From JAAZFF01 sp964405775 (GTDB lineage: Bacteria > Verrucomicrobiota > Kiritimatiellia > RFP12 > UBA3636), in assembly GCA_964405775.1 (NCBI GenBank), contig CAYOPG010000083.1:1-9266 (forward strand): a DNA stretch of 9,266 nucleotides. The letters are read 5' to 3'. The position numbers and the translations under genes are program-made. Under the pieces are notes generated by a model. That model saw only the letters and a list, made by a program, of their open reading frames with translations, was not told the origin of the DNA and made no database searches. Shown here one piece after another: positions 1 to 5,921 of the stretch; within the stretch, counting starts at the first letter, position 1; each line of letters starts with the position of its first letter.

Positions 1-137
1 AAGGGGGAAAGGGGGCGGCTTGCCCGTTTCCTGACCACTATGGGATGCTAGTGAACTGCGTACTCTGGGGACATCTGGGAAAGAATGAATGGAATTGTGC
101 CGGGTTCTGAATTATTGGACCGTGGCCCGGTCGCGGT

Positions 138-150
138 AACGAGTCTCGTT
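138..150. promoter_or_regulatory. 13-bp inverted repeat upstream of the ABC ATPase gene, possible operator
   Basis: AACGAG-T-CTCGTT is a perfect dyad with 6-bp arms and a single central base. It lies 32 bp upstream of a TATAAT hexamer, a place where a metal-responsive or other dimeric regulator could bind. It does not match the usual Zur or Fur consensus. Arms of this size with a 1-nt centre are expected about twice by chance in a window this long, so position is the only supporting argument. Confidence 0.22.
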
Positions 151-182
151 TGTTTTCGCTTCCTTCTGTCCCTGCATTGGTC

Positions 183-188
183 TATAAT
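183..188 (+). promoter_or_regulatory. Possible -10 box of the ABC ATPase/glgB transcript
   Basis: A perfect TATAAT hexamer lies shortly before the ABC ATPase coding region. The hexamer 17 bp upstream (160-165, TTCCTT) is a poor -35 match, so an activator would probably be needed if the box is used. A transcript starting 6-8 nt downstream would begin almost at the ATG at 195. In that case the protein would be made either from a leaderless mRNA or from the ATG at 222. Confidence 0.28.
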
Positions 189-194
189 GACGCC

Positions 195-1052
195 ATGATT
201 TCAGGAAACGTTGCTTCCGTGATGCGCGAAGACGCTGGAAAGGAGACGGCGGAGACCGACCAGGTGGTCGTCGCCGTAAGCGACGTTTGTTTCAGCTACG
301 GAGACCACGAAGTCCTTCACAATGTTTCGTTTGAAATAACAGCAAAGTCTCTGGTGGCGGTAGTGGGTCCCAACGGTGGCGGGAAGACGACCCTTATAAA
401 GTTGATGATGGGAACACTCAAACCGCGATTCGGAAAGATCAAGGTCTTTGGCAAGAACCCTGAAAACTCCAGAGTCCGTATGGGGTTCGTGCCGCAGCAG
501 ATCAATTTCGACCCCGATTTCCCCATCACCGTTTTGGAAGCGGTTATGCTTGGACGCTCCGCTTCCCATGTGCTGGGCGGATTCCGTCGCGCGGACAGGG
601 AGGCCGCCGAGAGGGCCATTCAAGCGGTCGGTCTAGACGGTCTTTCTCAAAAACTGTTTTCGGAACTCTCCGGCGGGCAGCGCCAACGGATCTTGATAGC
701 TCAGGCATTGTGTTCGGATCCGGAAATCCTCCTGCTAGACGAGCCGACGGCAAACGTGGATCCGGAAACAGAGCGTTCTCTGTACGAACTGTTCAAGGAA
801 CTCAACAAAACGAAAACCATCGTGATAGTGTCGCACAACCTGCGTGTGGTCATCGCTCATGCGACCCACATAATCTGCGTTGACCGCAGCGTTGACATGC
901 ACCGTATAGGAGAGGACGAACACACGGAACTGGTGCCGGTGCAGGGGTGCGATGCATATTCGTTCATCAACGACAGCAAGCCGGATCACCTTTTCGGCAA
1001 ACTCAATTCGGAACTCGCCGCACCGCACCGCGGCGAACAGACGCCGCAATAA
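195..1052 (+). CDS. ABC transporter ATP-binding protein, zinc/manganese (ZnuC-like) family
   Basis: Cytoplasmic nucleotide-binding subunit that would hydrolyse ATP to drive import of a divalent metal through a membrane permease. Counting from the ATG at 195 (285 aa): Walker A GPNGGGKT at 58-65, Q-loop Gln around 101, signature LSGGQ at 158-162, Walker B ILLLDE at 178-183 and switch His at 214 (VSHN). The GPNGGGKTTL form, the order of motifs and the close spacing are typical of the ZnuC/MntB group; family membership is clear but the metal is inferred. The start is uncertain. An in-frame TTG at 150 and an ATG at 222 are alternatives, the latter with AGGAAA 13-18 nt upstream, and none has a good ribosome binding site. 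The ~20-30 residues before the domain and the last ~25 residues are extra relative to a minimal ZnuC. The expected permease and binding-protein genes are not adjacent; glgB follows instead after 29 bp. Confidence 0.88.
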   Translation: MISGNVASVMREDAGKETAETDQVVVAVSDVCFSYGDHEVLHNVSFEITAKSLVAVVGPNGGGKTTLIKLMMGTLKPRFGKIKVFGKNPENSRVRMGFVPQQINFDPDFPITVLEAVMLGRSASHVLGGFRRADREAAERAIQAVGLDGLSQKLFSELSGGQRQRILIAQALCSDPEILLLDEPTANVDPETERSLYELFKELNKTKTIVIVSHNLRVVIAHATHIICVDRSVDMHRIGEDEHTELVPVQGCDAYSFINDSKPDHLFGKLNSELAAPHRGEQTPQ

Positions 1053-1067
1053 CACAACCCATAAGAC

Positions 1068-1072
1068 AGGAG
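1068..1072 (+). promoter_or_regulatory. Ribosome binding site that fixes the glgB start
   Basis: AGGAG ends 9 nt before the ATG at 1082. The reading frame stays open further upstream to an ATG at 947, but that would add 45 residues overlapping the ABC ATPase in another frame with no similarity to branching enzymes. The site at 1068-1072 therefore favours 1082 as the true start. Confidence 0.75.
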
Positions 1073-1081
1073 AATCCAGTT

Positions 1082-3106
1082 ATGATACGTGATAGAAAGC
1101 TACGCAAACTTTCGGATGACGCCTTCCTACGCGATTACATGCCGGTAATAAAGGCACGTGCAGACAAAACGGCAGCCATGTACAGACGCCTCTGTGGGAA
1201 AAACGACAATCTCGACGAATTCGCCTCCGCGCACGAATTCTACGGGCTGCACCGAATAGGCAAGGGCTGGGTTTTCAGAGAATACGCGCCTAACGCCACC
1301 GGTATCTGGCTCGTCGGAGACTTCTCCAACTGGCAGCGCATGCCCGAGTACAGGCTGACGCGCATATCGGATGATGGAGACTGGGAGGTCTTCATGCCTG
1401 TCATGGCTATCGAGCACGGACAAAACTACCATCTCGAAATGGAGTGGTCCGGCGGGGGAGGAAATCGCATACCTTCTTACGCGCGGCGCGTTGTGCAGGA
1501 TCCGGACACAAAACTCTTCGCTGCCCAAGTATGGAATCCGCCCGTGCCGTACAAGTGGAAGAACGCGTCGTTCAAAGTGCCAGACCGCGATCCTGTGATC
1601 TATGAATGCCACATAGGAATGGCGCAAGAGGAGCCAAAGGTCGGAACTTACACGGAATTTCGCAAGAAAACGCTCCCGCGCATAGCGAAGGCCGGCTACA
1701 ACACAATCCAGCTCATGGCCATAATGGAGCACCCTTATTACGGGTCGTTCGGTTATCAGGTGGCGAACTTCTTCGCGTGCTCGTCGCGCTTCGGAACGCC
1801 AGATGAACTCAAGGAACTAATAGACGCTGCGCACGGCATGGGAATCGCCGTAGTCATGGATCTCATACACTCGCATGCCGTCCTGAACGAAAGCGAGGGC
1901 ATCGCACGTTTCGATGGCACTAGCTACATATATTTTCATACCGGCCAGCGCGGACGCCACCCTATGTGGGATTCCGCGTGCTTTGACTACGGGCGCATTT
2001 CCACACTCCATTTCCTGCTCTCAAACTGCCGCTATTGGCTTGATGAATTCCATTTCGACGGCTACCGTTTTGACGGCATCACGAGCATGTTGTATCTGCA
2101 CCATGGACTCGGCGTCGACTTCATGGACTACAGCCAGTACTTTGACTACACTGTCGACGAAGACGCTTATACATATCTCGCGCTCGCAAATATGATCGTA
2201 CACTCAATCCGCCCAGACGCCATAACTATAGCCGAGGACATAAGCGGCATGCCCGGTCTGGCCGCCCCTGTCGAGGAAGGCGGAGCCGGTTTCGACATGC
2301 GCCTGGCCATGGGCATCACGGAGACATGGGGCAAACTCGTGCGAGACATAACCGATCAGGACTGGTATCTGCCATGGCTGTGGAGCGAACTCACAAACCG
2401 CCGCACAGACGAACAGACCATAAGCTACGTCGAATGCCACGACCAGTCGCTCGTGGGAGGCAAGACGCTGTTTTTCGAGATGACCGGATCAGCGATCTAC
2501 ACAGACATGCGCAAGGAGGACAAAAACATCGCCATCGAACGCGCTGTTGCAATCCACAAAATCGCGCGCCTCGCCACTTTCTGCACAGCAGGACAAGGCT
2601 ATCTAAACTTCATGGGCAACGAGTTCGGACACCCTGAATGGGTAGACTTCCCACGCGAAGGCAACGGCTATTCATACCACTATGCGCGACGCCAGTGGAG
2701 CCTCCGCGACAGCCCTGCTCTCAAGTACGAATGGCTGGCAGATTTCGACGAAGCGCTTATCAGGCTTTTCACACGGCAACCCGACTTCCTGCGAAACAAA
2801 ATCCGAACCATGTCCATTGACAACGGCGCCAAAACCATGGTCTTCAGCCGTGGCGATTTCATAATCGCCATCAACTTGCACTGGACGCAATCTTATGCCG
2901 ATTGGCCCATCCTTGTACCTCCCGGCTCATACGAACTGCGCCTGAGCACCGACTCGCAGAAGTTCGGAGGGCAAGGACGCATAGCAGAGGAACAAACTTT
3001 CCACTCCATGCCTGAAACAGTAGGCAAAGAGGAAATCAACAACATCTTCGTTTACCTACCAGCCCGTACGGCCCTAGTCCTCTCGCGCAAGCGCGGACGC
3101 GGCTAA
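1082..3106 (+). CDS. glgB: 1,4-alpha-glucan (glycogen) branching enzyme, eukaryotic-type GH13_8
   Basis: Cuts an alpha-1,4-glucan chain and re-attaches the piece by an alpha-1,6 bond, making the branches of glycogen (EC 2.4.1.18); cytoplasmic. The 674-residue protein has an N-terminal helical part (1-50), a CBM48 module (about 55-135, with GDFSNW), the catalytic barrel from about 175 (YECHIGMAQEEPKVGTY), and a C-terminal beta domain. The three GH13 acids are visible: nucleophile Asp331 in DGYRFDG, acid/base Glu385 in TIAEDISGMPG, and Asp454 in ECHDQSLVG. Runs such as GYNTIQLMAIMEHPYYGSFG, YLNFMGNEFGHPEW and SYHYARRQW closely follow human GBE1 and the bacterial GH13_8 group rather than E. coli GlgB (GH13_9). 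The residue before the region-IV His is Cys452 where GBE1 has Ser, and Ser456 replaces Ala. It lies 29 bp after the ABC ATPase gene, and its 3' end overlaps the convergent flavoprotein gene by 33 bp. Confidence 0.96.
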   Translation: MIRDRKLRKLSDDAFLRDYMPVIKARADKTAAMYRRLCGKNDNLDEFASAHEFYGLHRIGKGWVFREYAPNATGIWLVGDFSNWQRMPEYRLTRISDDGDWEVFMPVMAIEHGQNYHLEMEWSGGGGNRIPSYARRVVQDPDTKLFAAQVWNPPVPYKWKNASFKVPDRDPVIYECHIGMAQEEPKVGTYTEFRKKTLPRIAKAGYNTIQLMAIMEHPYYGSFGYQVANFFACSSRFGTPDELKELIDAAHGMGIAVVMDLIHSHAVLNESEGIARFDGTSYIYFHTGQRGRHPMWDSACFDYGRISTLHFLLSNCRYWLDEFHFDGYRFDGITSMLYLHHGLGVDFMDYSQYFDYTVDEDAYTYLALANMIVHSIRPDAITIAEDISGMPGLAAPVEEGGAGFDMRLAMGITETWGKLVRDITDQDWYLPWLWSELTNRRTDEQTISYVECHDQSLVGGKTLFFEMTGSAIYTDMRKEDKNIAIERAVAIHKIARLATFCTAGQGYLNFMGNEFGHPEWVDFPREGNGYSYHYARRQWSLRDSPALKYEWLADFDEALIRLFTRQPDFLRNKIRTMSIDNGAKTMVFSRGDFIIAINLHWTQSYADWPILVPPGSYELRLSTDSQKFGGQGRIAEEQTFHSMPETVGKEEINNIFVYLPARTALVLSRKRGRG

Positions 3107-4324
3107 GCGGCCGGAGGCGAAGGCCCATGTGAGATTGTAACCGCCGCAGGGGGCGTCCAAATCCACCAATTCGCCAACGCAATGGAGCCCGCGCACTTTG
3201 AGACTCTCCATCGTGCGCGGGTTTAATTCTTTCAGAGAAACGCCTCCGCGTGTAACCATCGCCGCGTCCCAGCCATCTGTAGCAGTGACGGTCAGCGAAC
3301 ACTTAGAACACAACTCCGAGAGGCGCCGCACCTGCTCGCGCCCAAGACTTGCCGCCACAAGAGTCCCCTGCACACCCGAAAGTTCGCACAGTTCCGCAGC
3401 GAGCGCCTTCGGAAGACTCTCCGAAAGCAGGTTGCGAACGAGCCTCGCTCCGCGTAAACAACGCCATTCATCGAAAATCTCACACCAATCGCCTGCGTCC
3501 CGCCCGTTTACGAACGCGAGTTCAACCGCAACCGGACGCCCTCCGGCTCTGAGCGCTTGGGCGATATCCCCGGAAAGTTGAAGTGCCGCCGGACCACTTA
3601 GTCCTCTGTGAGTGAAGAGCACCGCTCCATGAGCTTCCAATGGCCTGCCCCCCCTGCCTGCAATCCTGAGGGACACATCCGGCAGTCCGATTCCCGCCAA
3701 TAGTCCCACCCATTTTTCGGCAACTTCAAGCGAGCCCAACGCTGGATAGACGGGAGCGATTTCCAGCCCCAAAGCACTGGCTATCTCAAAACCAGAACCA
3801 TCTGATCCAAGCCCTGACCGGCACTTTCCTCCGGCAGCCAGAACAACCTTGGGAGCGAGAAAAATCCCACCATCAGAGGTTTCCACTCCACGCGCCTCGC
3901 GGCCGGATTCATCGGTCAGCACACGGGCAACACGGACGCCGCAACGGATCCGCGCCCCGGCGGCTTCGGCGGCGGCAAGAAAAACGTCCAGCACATCCGA
4001 GGACTTCCCAGAGCGGGGGAATACGCATCCATCCGGCTCGACCACACATTCCACACCGCCATCTTCCAGAAAGCCGCGTATCCCTTCGGGATCCCACGCA
4101 CGCAACGCATCCGTTGCGAAACGCCCCCGTTTACCGAATGCCTCCATCACCTCCAGGTCTGTCGAATCGTGCGTAAAATTGCACCGTCCGCCGCCAGTTG
4201 CAAGCAATTTCCTGCCAGGTTTGGCAAGGCGTTCAAGAACGAGCGTTCGGCCGGTGGAAAACGCGGCGGCGGCCAACCCAGATGCGCCGGCACCGACGAT
4301 GATGGAATCAAACCGTTCCGTCAC
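3074..4324 (-). CDS. BaiN/HI0933 (YhiN)-family FAD-dependent oxidoreductase
   Basis: A 416-residue flavoprotein of the HI0933/BaiN group, whose members bind FAD and, where tested, act on NAD(P)H-linked substrates. The substrate here is unknown. The N-terminus has the dinucleotide-binding GAGASG at 11-16, followed by the family block around 36-51 (PGRKLL, then GGGRCN). LFTHRGLSGPA at 236-246 and the C-terminal FAD-contacting stretch (TRGGVSLKELNPRTMES at 358-374, then GGYNLTWA at 394-401) complete the signature. Length fits the family. The start is a GTG at 4324 that overlaps the TGA of the heptosyltransferase gene by 4 bp (GTGA), with GGAG (4332-4335) 7 nt upstream, indicating translational coupling. 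The loop between the GxGxxG motif and the first beta-alpha unit looks a few residues shorter than usual. The 3' end overlaps glgB. Confidence 0.9.
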   Translation of the reverse strand: MTERFDSIIVGAGASGLAAAAFSTGRTLVLERLAKPGRKLLATGGGRCNFTHDSTDLEVMEAFGKRGRFATDALRAWDPEGIRGFLEDGGVECVVEPDGCVFPRSGKSSDVLDVFLAAAEAAGARIRCGVRVARVLTDESGREARGVETSDGGIFLAPKVVLAAGGKCRSGLGSDGSGFEIASALGLEIAPVYPALGSLEVAEKWVGLLAGIGLPDVSLRIAGRGGRPLEAHGAVLFTHRGLSGPAALQLSGDIAQALRAGGRPVAVELAFVNGRDAGDWCEIFDEWRCLRGARLVRNLLSESLPKALAAELCELSGVQGTLVAASLGREQVRRLSELCSKCSLTVTATDGWDAAMVTRGGVSLKELNPRTMESLKVRGLHCVGELVDLDAPCGGYNLTWAFASGRLAASALARED

Positions 4325-5319
4325 TTGTCAGCTCCAAAGAGGGCGGCCTCCACCATAGCCGGAGTGACGCCATACATACATGCCTTTGTTCCCAACGGAC
4401 ATACACGTTTGCGGCAGGGTTCACACACTGCCACATGTATAGGCGCGTGTCCCGGGCCATACGGCCCCGTGCGTTCCGGCAGCGTAGGGCCGAATGGCAC
4501 TACTGCCTTGACGCCAAGCGCTACGGCCATGTGCATCGGGCCGGAATCGTTTGACACAAGCGCTTCGCACTTCGCCAGCACTCCAAGCGATTGAACAATC
4601 GAATGCCGACCGCAGAAACTGACGGCCTTGACACCCGAGGCTTCTATGATGCGTAGGGCAACATCATTGTCTCCGGCTCCGCCTATTATGCATACTCGAG
4701 CATCATGTTTGCGCACGATGTTTCCGAGCAGCTCCGCAAAATGCTCCTCCGGCCAGTTTTTGCTTTCCCAGCGCGAGCTTGGCGCTACAGCGATGAGAGG
4801 GCCGTGATACGGGAGCTCGGCAATCAGGTCTTCGAAATCGACGTCCGGCACATTCATCGGGAATGTTGGCTTTGATGGCATCTCAAGCCCCAAGTGGCTT
4901 ATAACATCCAGACACTCATCAACCGCATGGCGGTTTTTGTTTTTTGATCCGGCGAGCTCATGGTATAAAAAACTGGAACCTTCACGCGCAAAAGAAGGTC
5001 CGATGCGTCGCGGAGCACGTGCGGCGCGTGCAATGACGGCGCTTTTGAGCAGTCCCTGAAAATCAACAACCATGTCGTAACTCGTGGAGCGGATTTGGCG
5101 AAGCGCGGCTGAATAAGCTTTGTTTAGTCTCGGTCGGGGCACTTCTATCACTTCGTCAACGCATGAAAAACACCTTACAAGAGTGGAGAACCCCGGTTGT
5201 ACCGCCCAGTGTATTTCCGCCTTTAACTGACGCTTCAACTCAGCGACTGCGGGGAGCGCGTGGAGAACATCGCCAAGCGAGCTGAGCTTTACAACTAGAA
5301 TTTTCTGCTTTACATCCAT
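4321..5319 (-). CDS. Glycosyltransferase family 9 protein, lipopolysaccharide heptosyltransferase I-like
   Basis: Likely transfers a heptose from an ADP-activated donor to the Kdo/inner-core region of lipopolysaccharide at the cytoplasmic face of the inner membrane. The 332-residue protein opens with KILVVKLSSLGDVLHALPA (6-24), the WaaC/WaaF N-terminal motif; Asp17 corresponds to the proposed catalytic base. The second Rossmann half shows VAPSSRWESKNWP (178-190) and the donor-binding SNDSGPMHMA (256-265). A CxxC...CPLG...C cluster (299-314) typical of GT9 enzymes follows. The SSLGDVLH form resembles WaaC (heptosyltransferase I) more than WaaF, but members vary in sugar and acceptor, so no symbol is given. 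The ATG at 5319 has no strong Shine-Dalgarno; a promoter is proposed upstream. It is the first gene of a two-gene unit with the flavoprotein. Its presence implies an LPS-type outer membrane. Confidence 0.88.
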   Translation of the reverse strand: MDVKQKILVVKLSSLGDVLHALPAVAELKRQLKAEIHWAVQPGFSTLVRCFSCVDEVIEVPRPRLNKAYSAALRQIRSTSYDMVVDFQGLLKSAVIARAARAPRRIGPSFAREGSSFLYHELAGSKNKNRHAVDECLDVISHLGLEMPSKPTFPMNVPDVDFEDLIAELPYHGPLIAVAPSSRWESKNWPEEHFAELLGNIVRKHDARVCIIGGAGDNDVALRIIEASGVKAVSFCGRHSIVQSLGVLAKCEALVSNDSGPMHMAVALGVKAVVPFGPTLPERTGPYGPGHAPIHVAVCEPCRKRVCPLGTKACMYGVTPAMVEAALFGADK

Positions 5320-5358
5320 AGTGTCGATCGGGTCTAATTTCTTCCTGATTTGGTGCGT

Positions 5359-5388
5359 AGTATATCACCAAACTTGCGATGGTGGCAG
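5359..5388 (-). promoter_or_regulatory. Candidate promoter of the heptosyltransferase/flavoprotein unit
   Basis: Read on the minus strand, CTGCCA (plus positions 5383-5388) is followed after 18 bp by TATACT (5359-5364). These match the sigma70 -35 and -10 consensus at 4 and 5 of 6 bases. Transcription would begin near 5352, giving a leader of about 33 nt. No other good candidate is seen upstream of the gene. Confidence 0.4.
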
Positions 5389-5452
5389 TTTGTTTTTCCC
5401 CAAACAAAATTCTCCCTAACAAAAAACTCATAGAAAGCAAAATAATAATTAC

Positions 5453-5481
5453 TTGATGGATATGCTTTTATCATGTACAAT
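5453..5481 (+). promoter_or_regulatory. Sigma70-like promoter of the CBM48 protein gene
   Basis: TTGATG (5453-5458) and TACAAT (5476-5481) are separated by exactly 17 bp and match the consensus at 4 and 5 of 6 positions. The start of transcription is expected near 5488. The resulting leader of about 46 nt is dominated by an A-rich run (5491-5511, As broken only by single Cs). Such a run should stay unstructured and would favour ribosome loading. Confidence 0.55.
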
Positions 5482-5523
5482 TTAGGGGCTAACAAAAAAA
5501 CAAAAACAAAAGTATTATAAGAA

Positions 5524-5528
5524 GGAGG
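5524..5528 (+). promoter_or_regulatory. Strong ribosome binding site deciding the CBM48 gene start
   Basis: GGAGG (part of AAGGAGG at 5522-5528) lies only 2 nt before the first ATG (5531) but 5 nt before the second, adjacent ATG (5534). The spacing favours the second ATG, so the protein most likely starts MALKSKK. Confidence 0.65.
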
Positions 5529-5533
5529 CCATG

Positions 5534-5917
5534 ATGGCACTAAAATCCAAAAAGAACGAAGCGACAGACAAAGCTTCGAAGGCAAAGGCTAAAACAGACA
5601 ATTCCGTCAAAACAACGGCAACAAAGGCCTGCGAGAAAAAATCTGCACCATCAAGAAAGCGTGTAGTACTGACGGTCAAGGCTCCAGTGGGAAGCACCGT
5701 GTACGTTGCCGGGTCCTTCAACGAGTGGAGTGCTACCGACAAGAAACTCGAGGACAAGCAGGGCGACGGCATCTTCACCGCCACCCTAACACTCGCCCCT
5801 GGGATTTACGAATACAAGTTTGTAATCAACGGCATTTGGACGCTGGATCCGGATCCGGATCGTGACTGGACCCAGAACGGTCTCGGCACGCTCAACAGCG
5901 TCCTCCGCGTGGGGTAA
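5534..5917 (+). CDS. Small glycogen-binding protein: lysine-rich tail plus CBM48/AMPK-beta-type domain
   Basis: A 127-residue protein with no catalytic domain, annotated as a free-standing carbohydrate-binding module. Residues 1-43 are low-complexity and basic (12 Lys and 2 Arg, with many Ala, Ser and Thr) and probably disordered. Residues 44-126 form one early-set beta-sandwich like the AMPK-beta glycogen-binding domain: VYVAGSFNEWS (56-66), YEYKFVINGIW (92-102), then LGTLNSVLRV (117-126). Trp65, Lys95 and Trp102 line up with the sugar-contacting Trp, Lys and Trp of AMPK-beta, so glucan binding is likely. There is no signal peptide, so it should be cytoplasmic. It has its own promoter and a strong ribosome binding site. 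Its stop is 4 bp from the stop of the convergent PPi-phosphofructokinase gene. Its role is unknown; a glycogen-granule protein or an adaptor recruiting enzymes to glycogen is inference. Confidence 0.85.
   Translation: MALKSKKNEATDKASKAKAKTDNSVKTTATKACEKKSAPSRKRVVLTVKAPVGSTVYVAGSFNEWSATDKKLEDKQGDGIFTATLTLAPGIYEYKFVINGIWTLDPDPDRDWTQNGLGTLNSVLRVG
5845..5861 (+). repeat. Short in-frame tandem hexamer (GGATCC)
   Basis: GGATCC occurs twice in tandem (5845-5856) and a third unit follows with its last base changed (GGATCG). It encodes Asp-Pro-Asp-Pro-Asp-Arg in the CBM48 domain, in the loop after the second sugar-contacting Trp, where AMPK-beta has a single Asp-Pro. The loop may have grown by slippage. 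Confidence 0.5.
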
Positions 5918-5921
5918 TTAT

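Larger units (their letters stand above)
1..194. other. Upstream non-coding region, no convincing gene
   Basis: All three plus-strand frames hit stops early, and the longest open stretch (positions 3 to about 110) resembles nothing I recognise. The region starts with two five-G runs (3-7 and 11-15) followed by a short GGGC/GCCC dyad (13-16 and 22-25), which could be the tail of a terminator belonging to a gene left of the window. Further right are a GACCG/CGGTC stem (118-122 and 128-132), a 13-bp dyad (138-150) and a TATAAT box (183-188), annotated separately. The membrane and binding-protein partners expected for the ABC ATPase are not here. Confidence 0.5.
5320..5533. other. AT-rich divergent intergenic region
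   Basis: This 214-bp stretch separates the heptosyltransferase start (leftwards) from the CBM48 gene start (rightwards). It is visibly richer in A and T than the flanking coding DNA. It holds a proposed promoter for each side and a small inverted repeat between them, TTTGTTT (5389-5395) and AAACAAA (5402-5408) around a 6-nt centre. No credible small gene or RNA was found in it. Confidence 0.6.

Noticed and set aside
3..25. G-runs (GGGGG twice) as a G-quadruplex or an upstream terminator
   Set aside because: Only two long G-runs are present and the adjoining GGGC/GCCC stem is 4 bp. The left context needed to judge it is missing.
947..1081. Longer glgB frame starting at the ATG at 947
   Set aside because: The extra 45 residues overlap the ABC ATPase in another frame, resemble no branching-enzyme N-terminus, and lack a ribosome binding site, whereas AGGAG precedes the ATG at 1082.
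1127..1732. 201-residue minus-strand open frame
   Set aside because: It is antisense to the CBM48 and barrel-start region of glgB, without a recognisable motif.
3849..4358. 169-residue plus-strand open frame rich in Ser, Arg and Pro
   Set aside because: It is antisense to the N-terminal half of the clearly recognisable flavoprotein; the Ser/Arg/Pro richness is typical of shadow frames in GC-rich genes.
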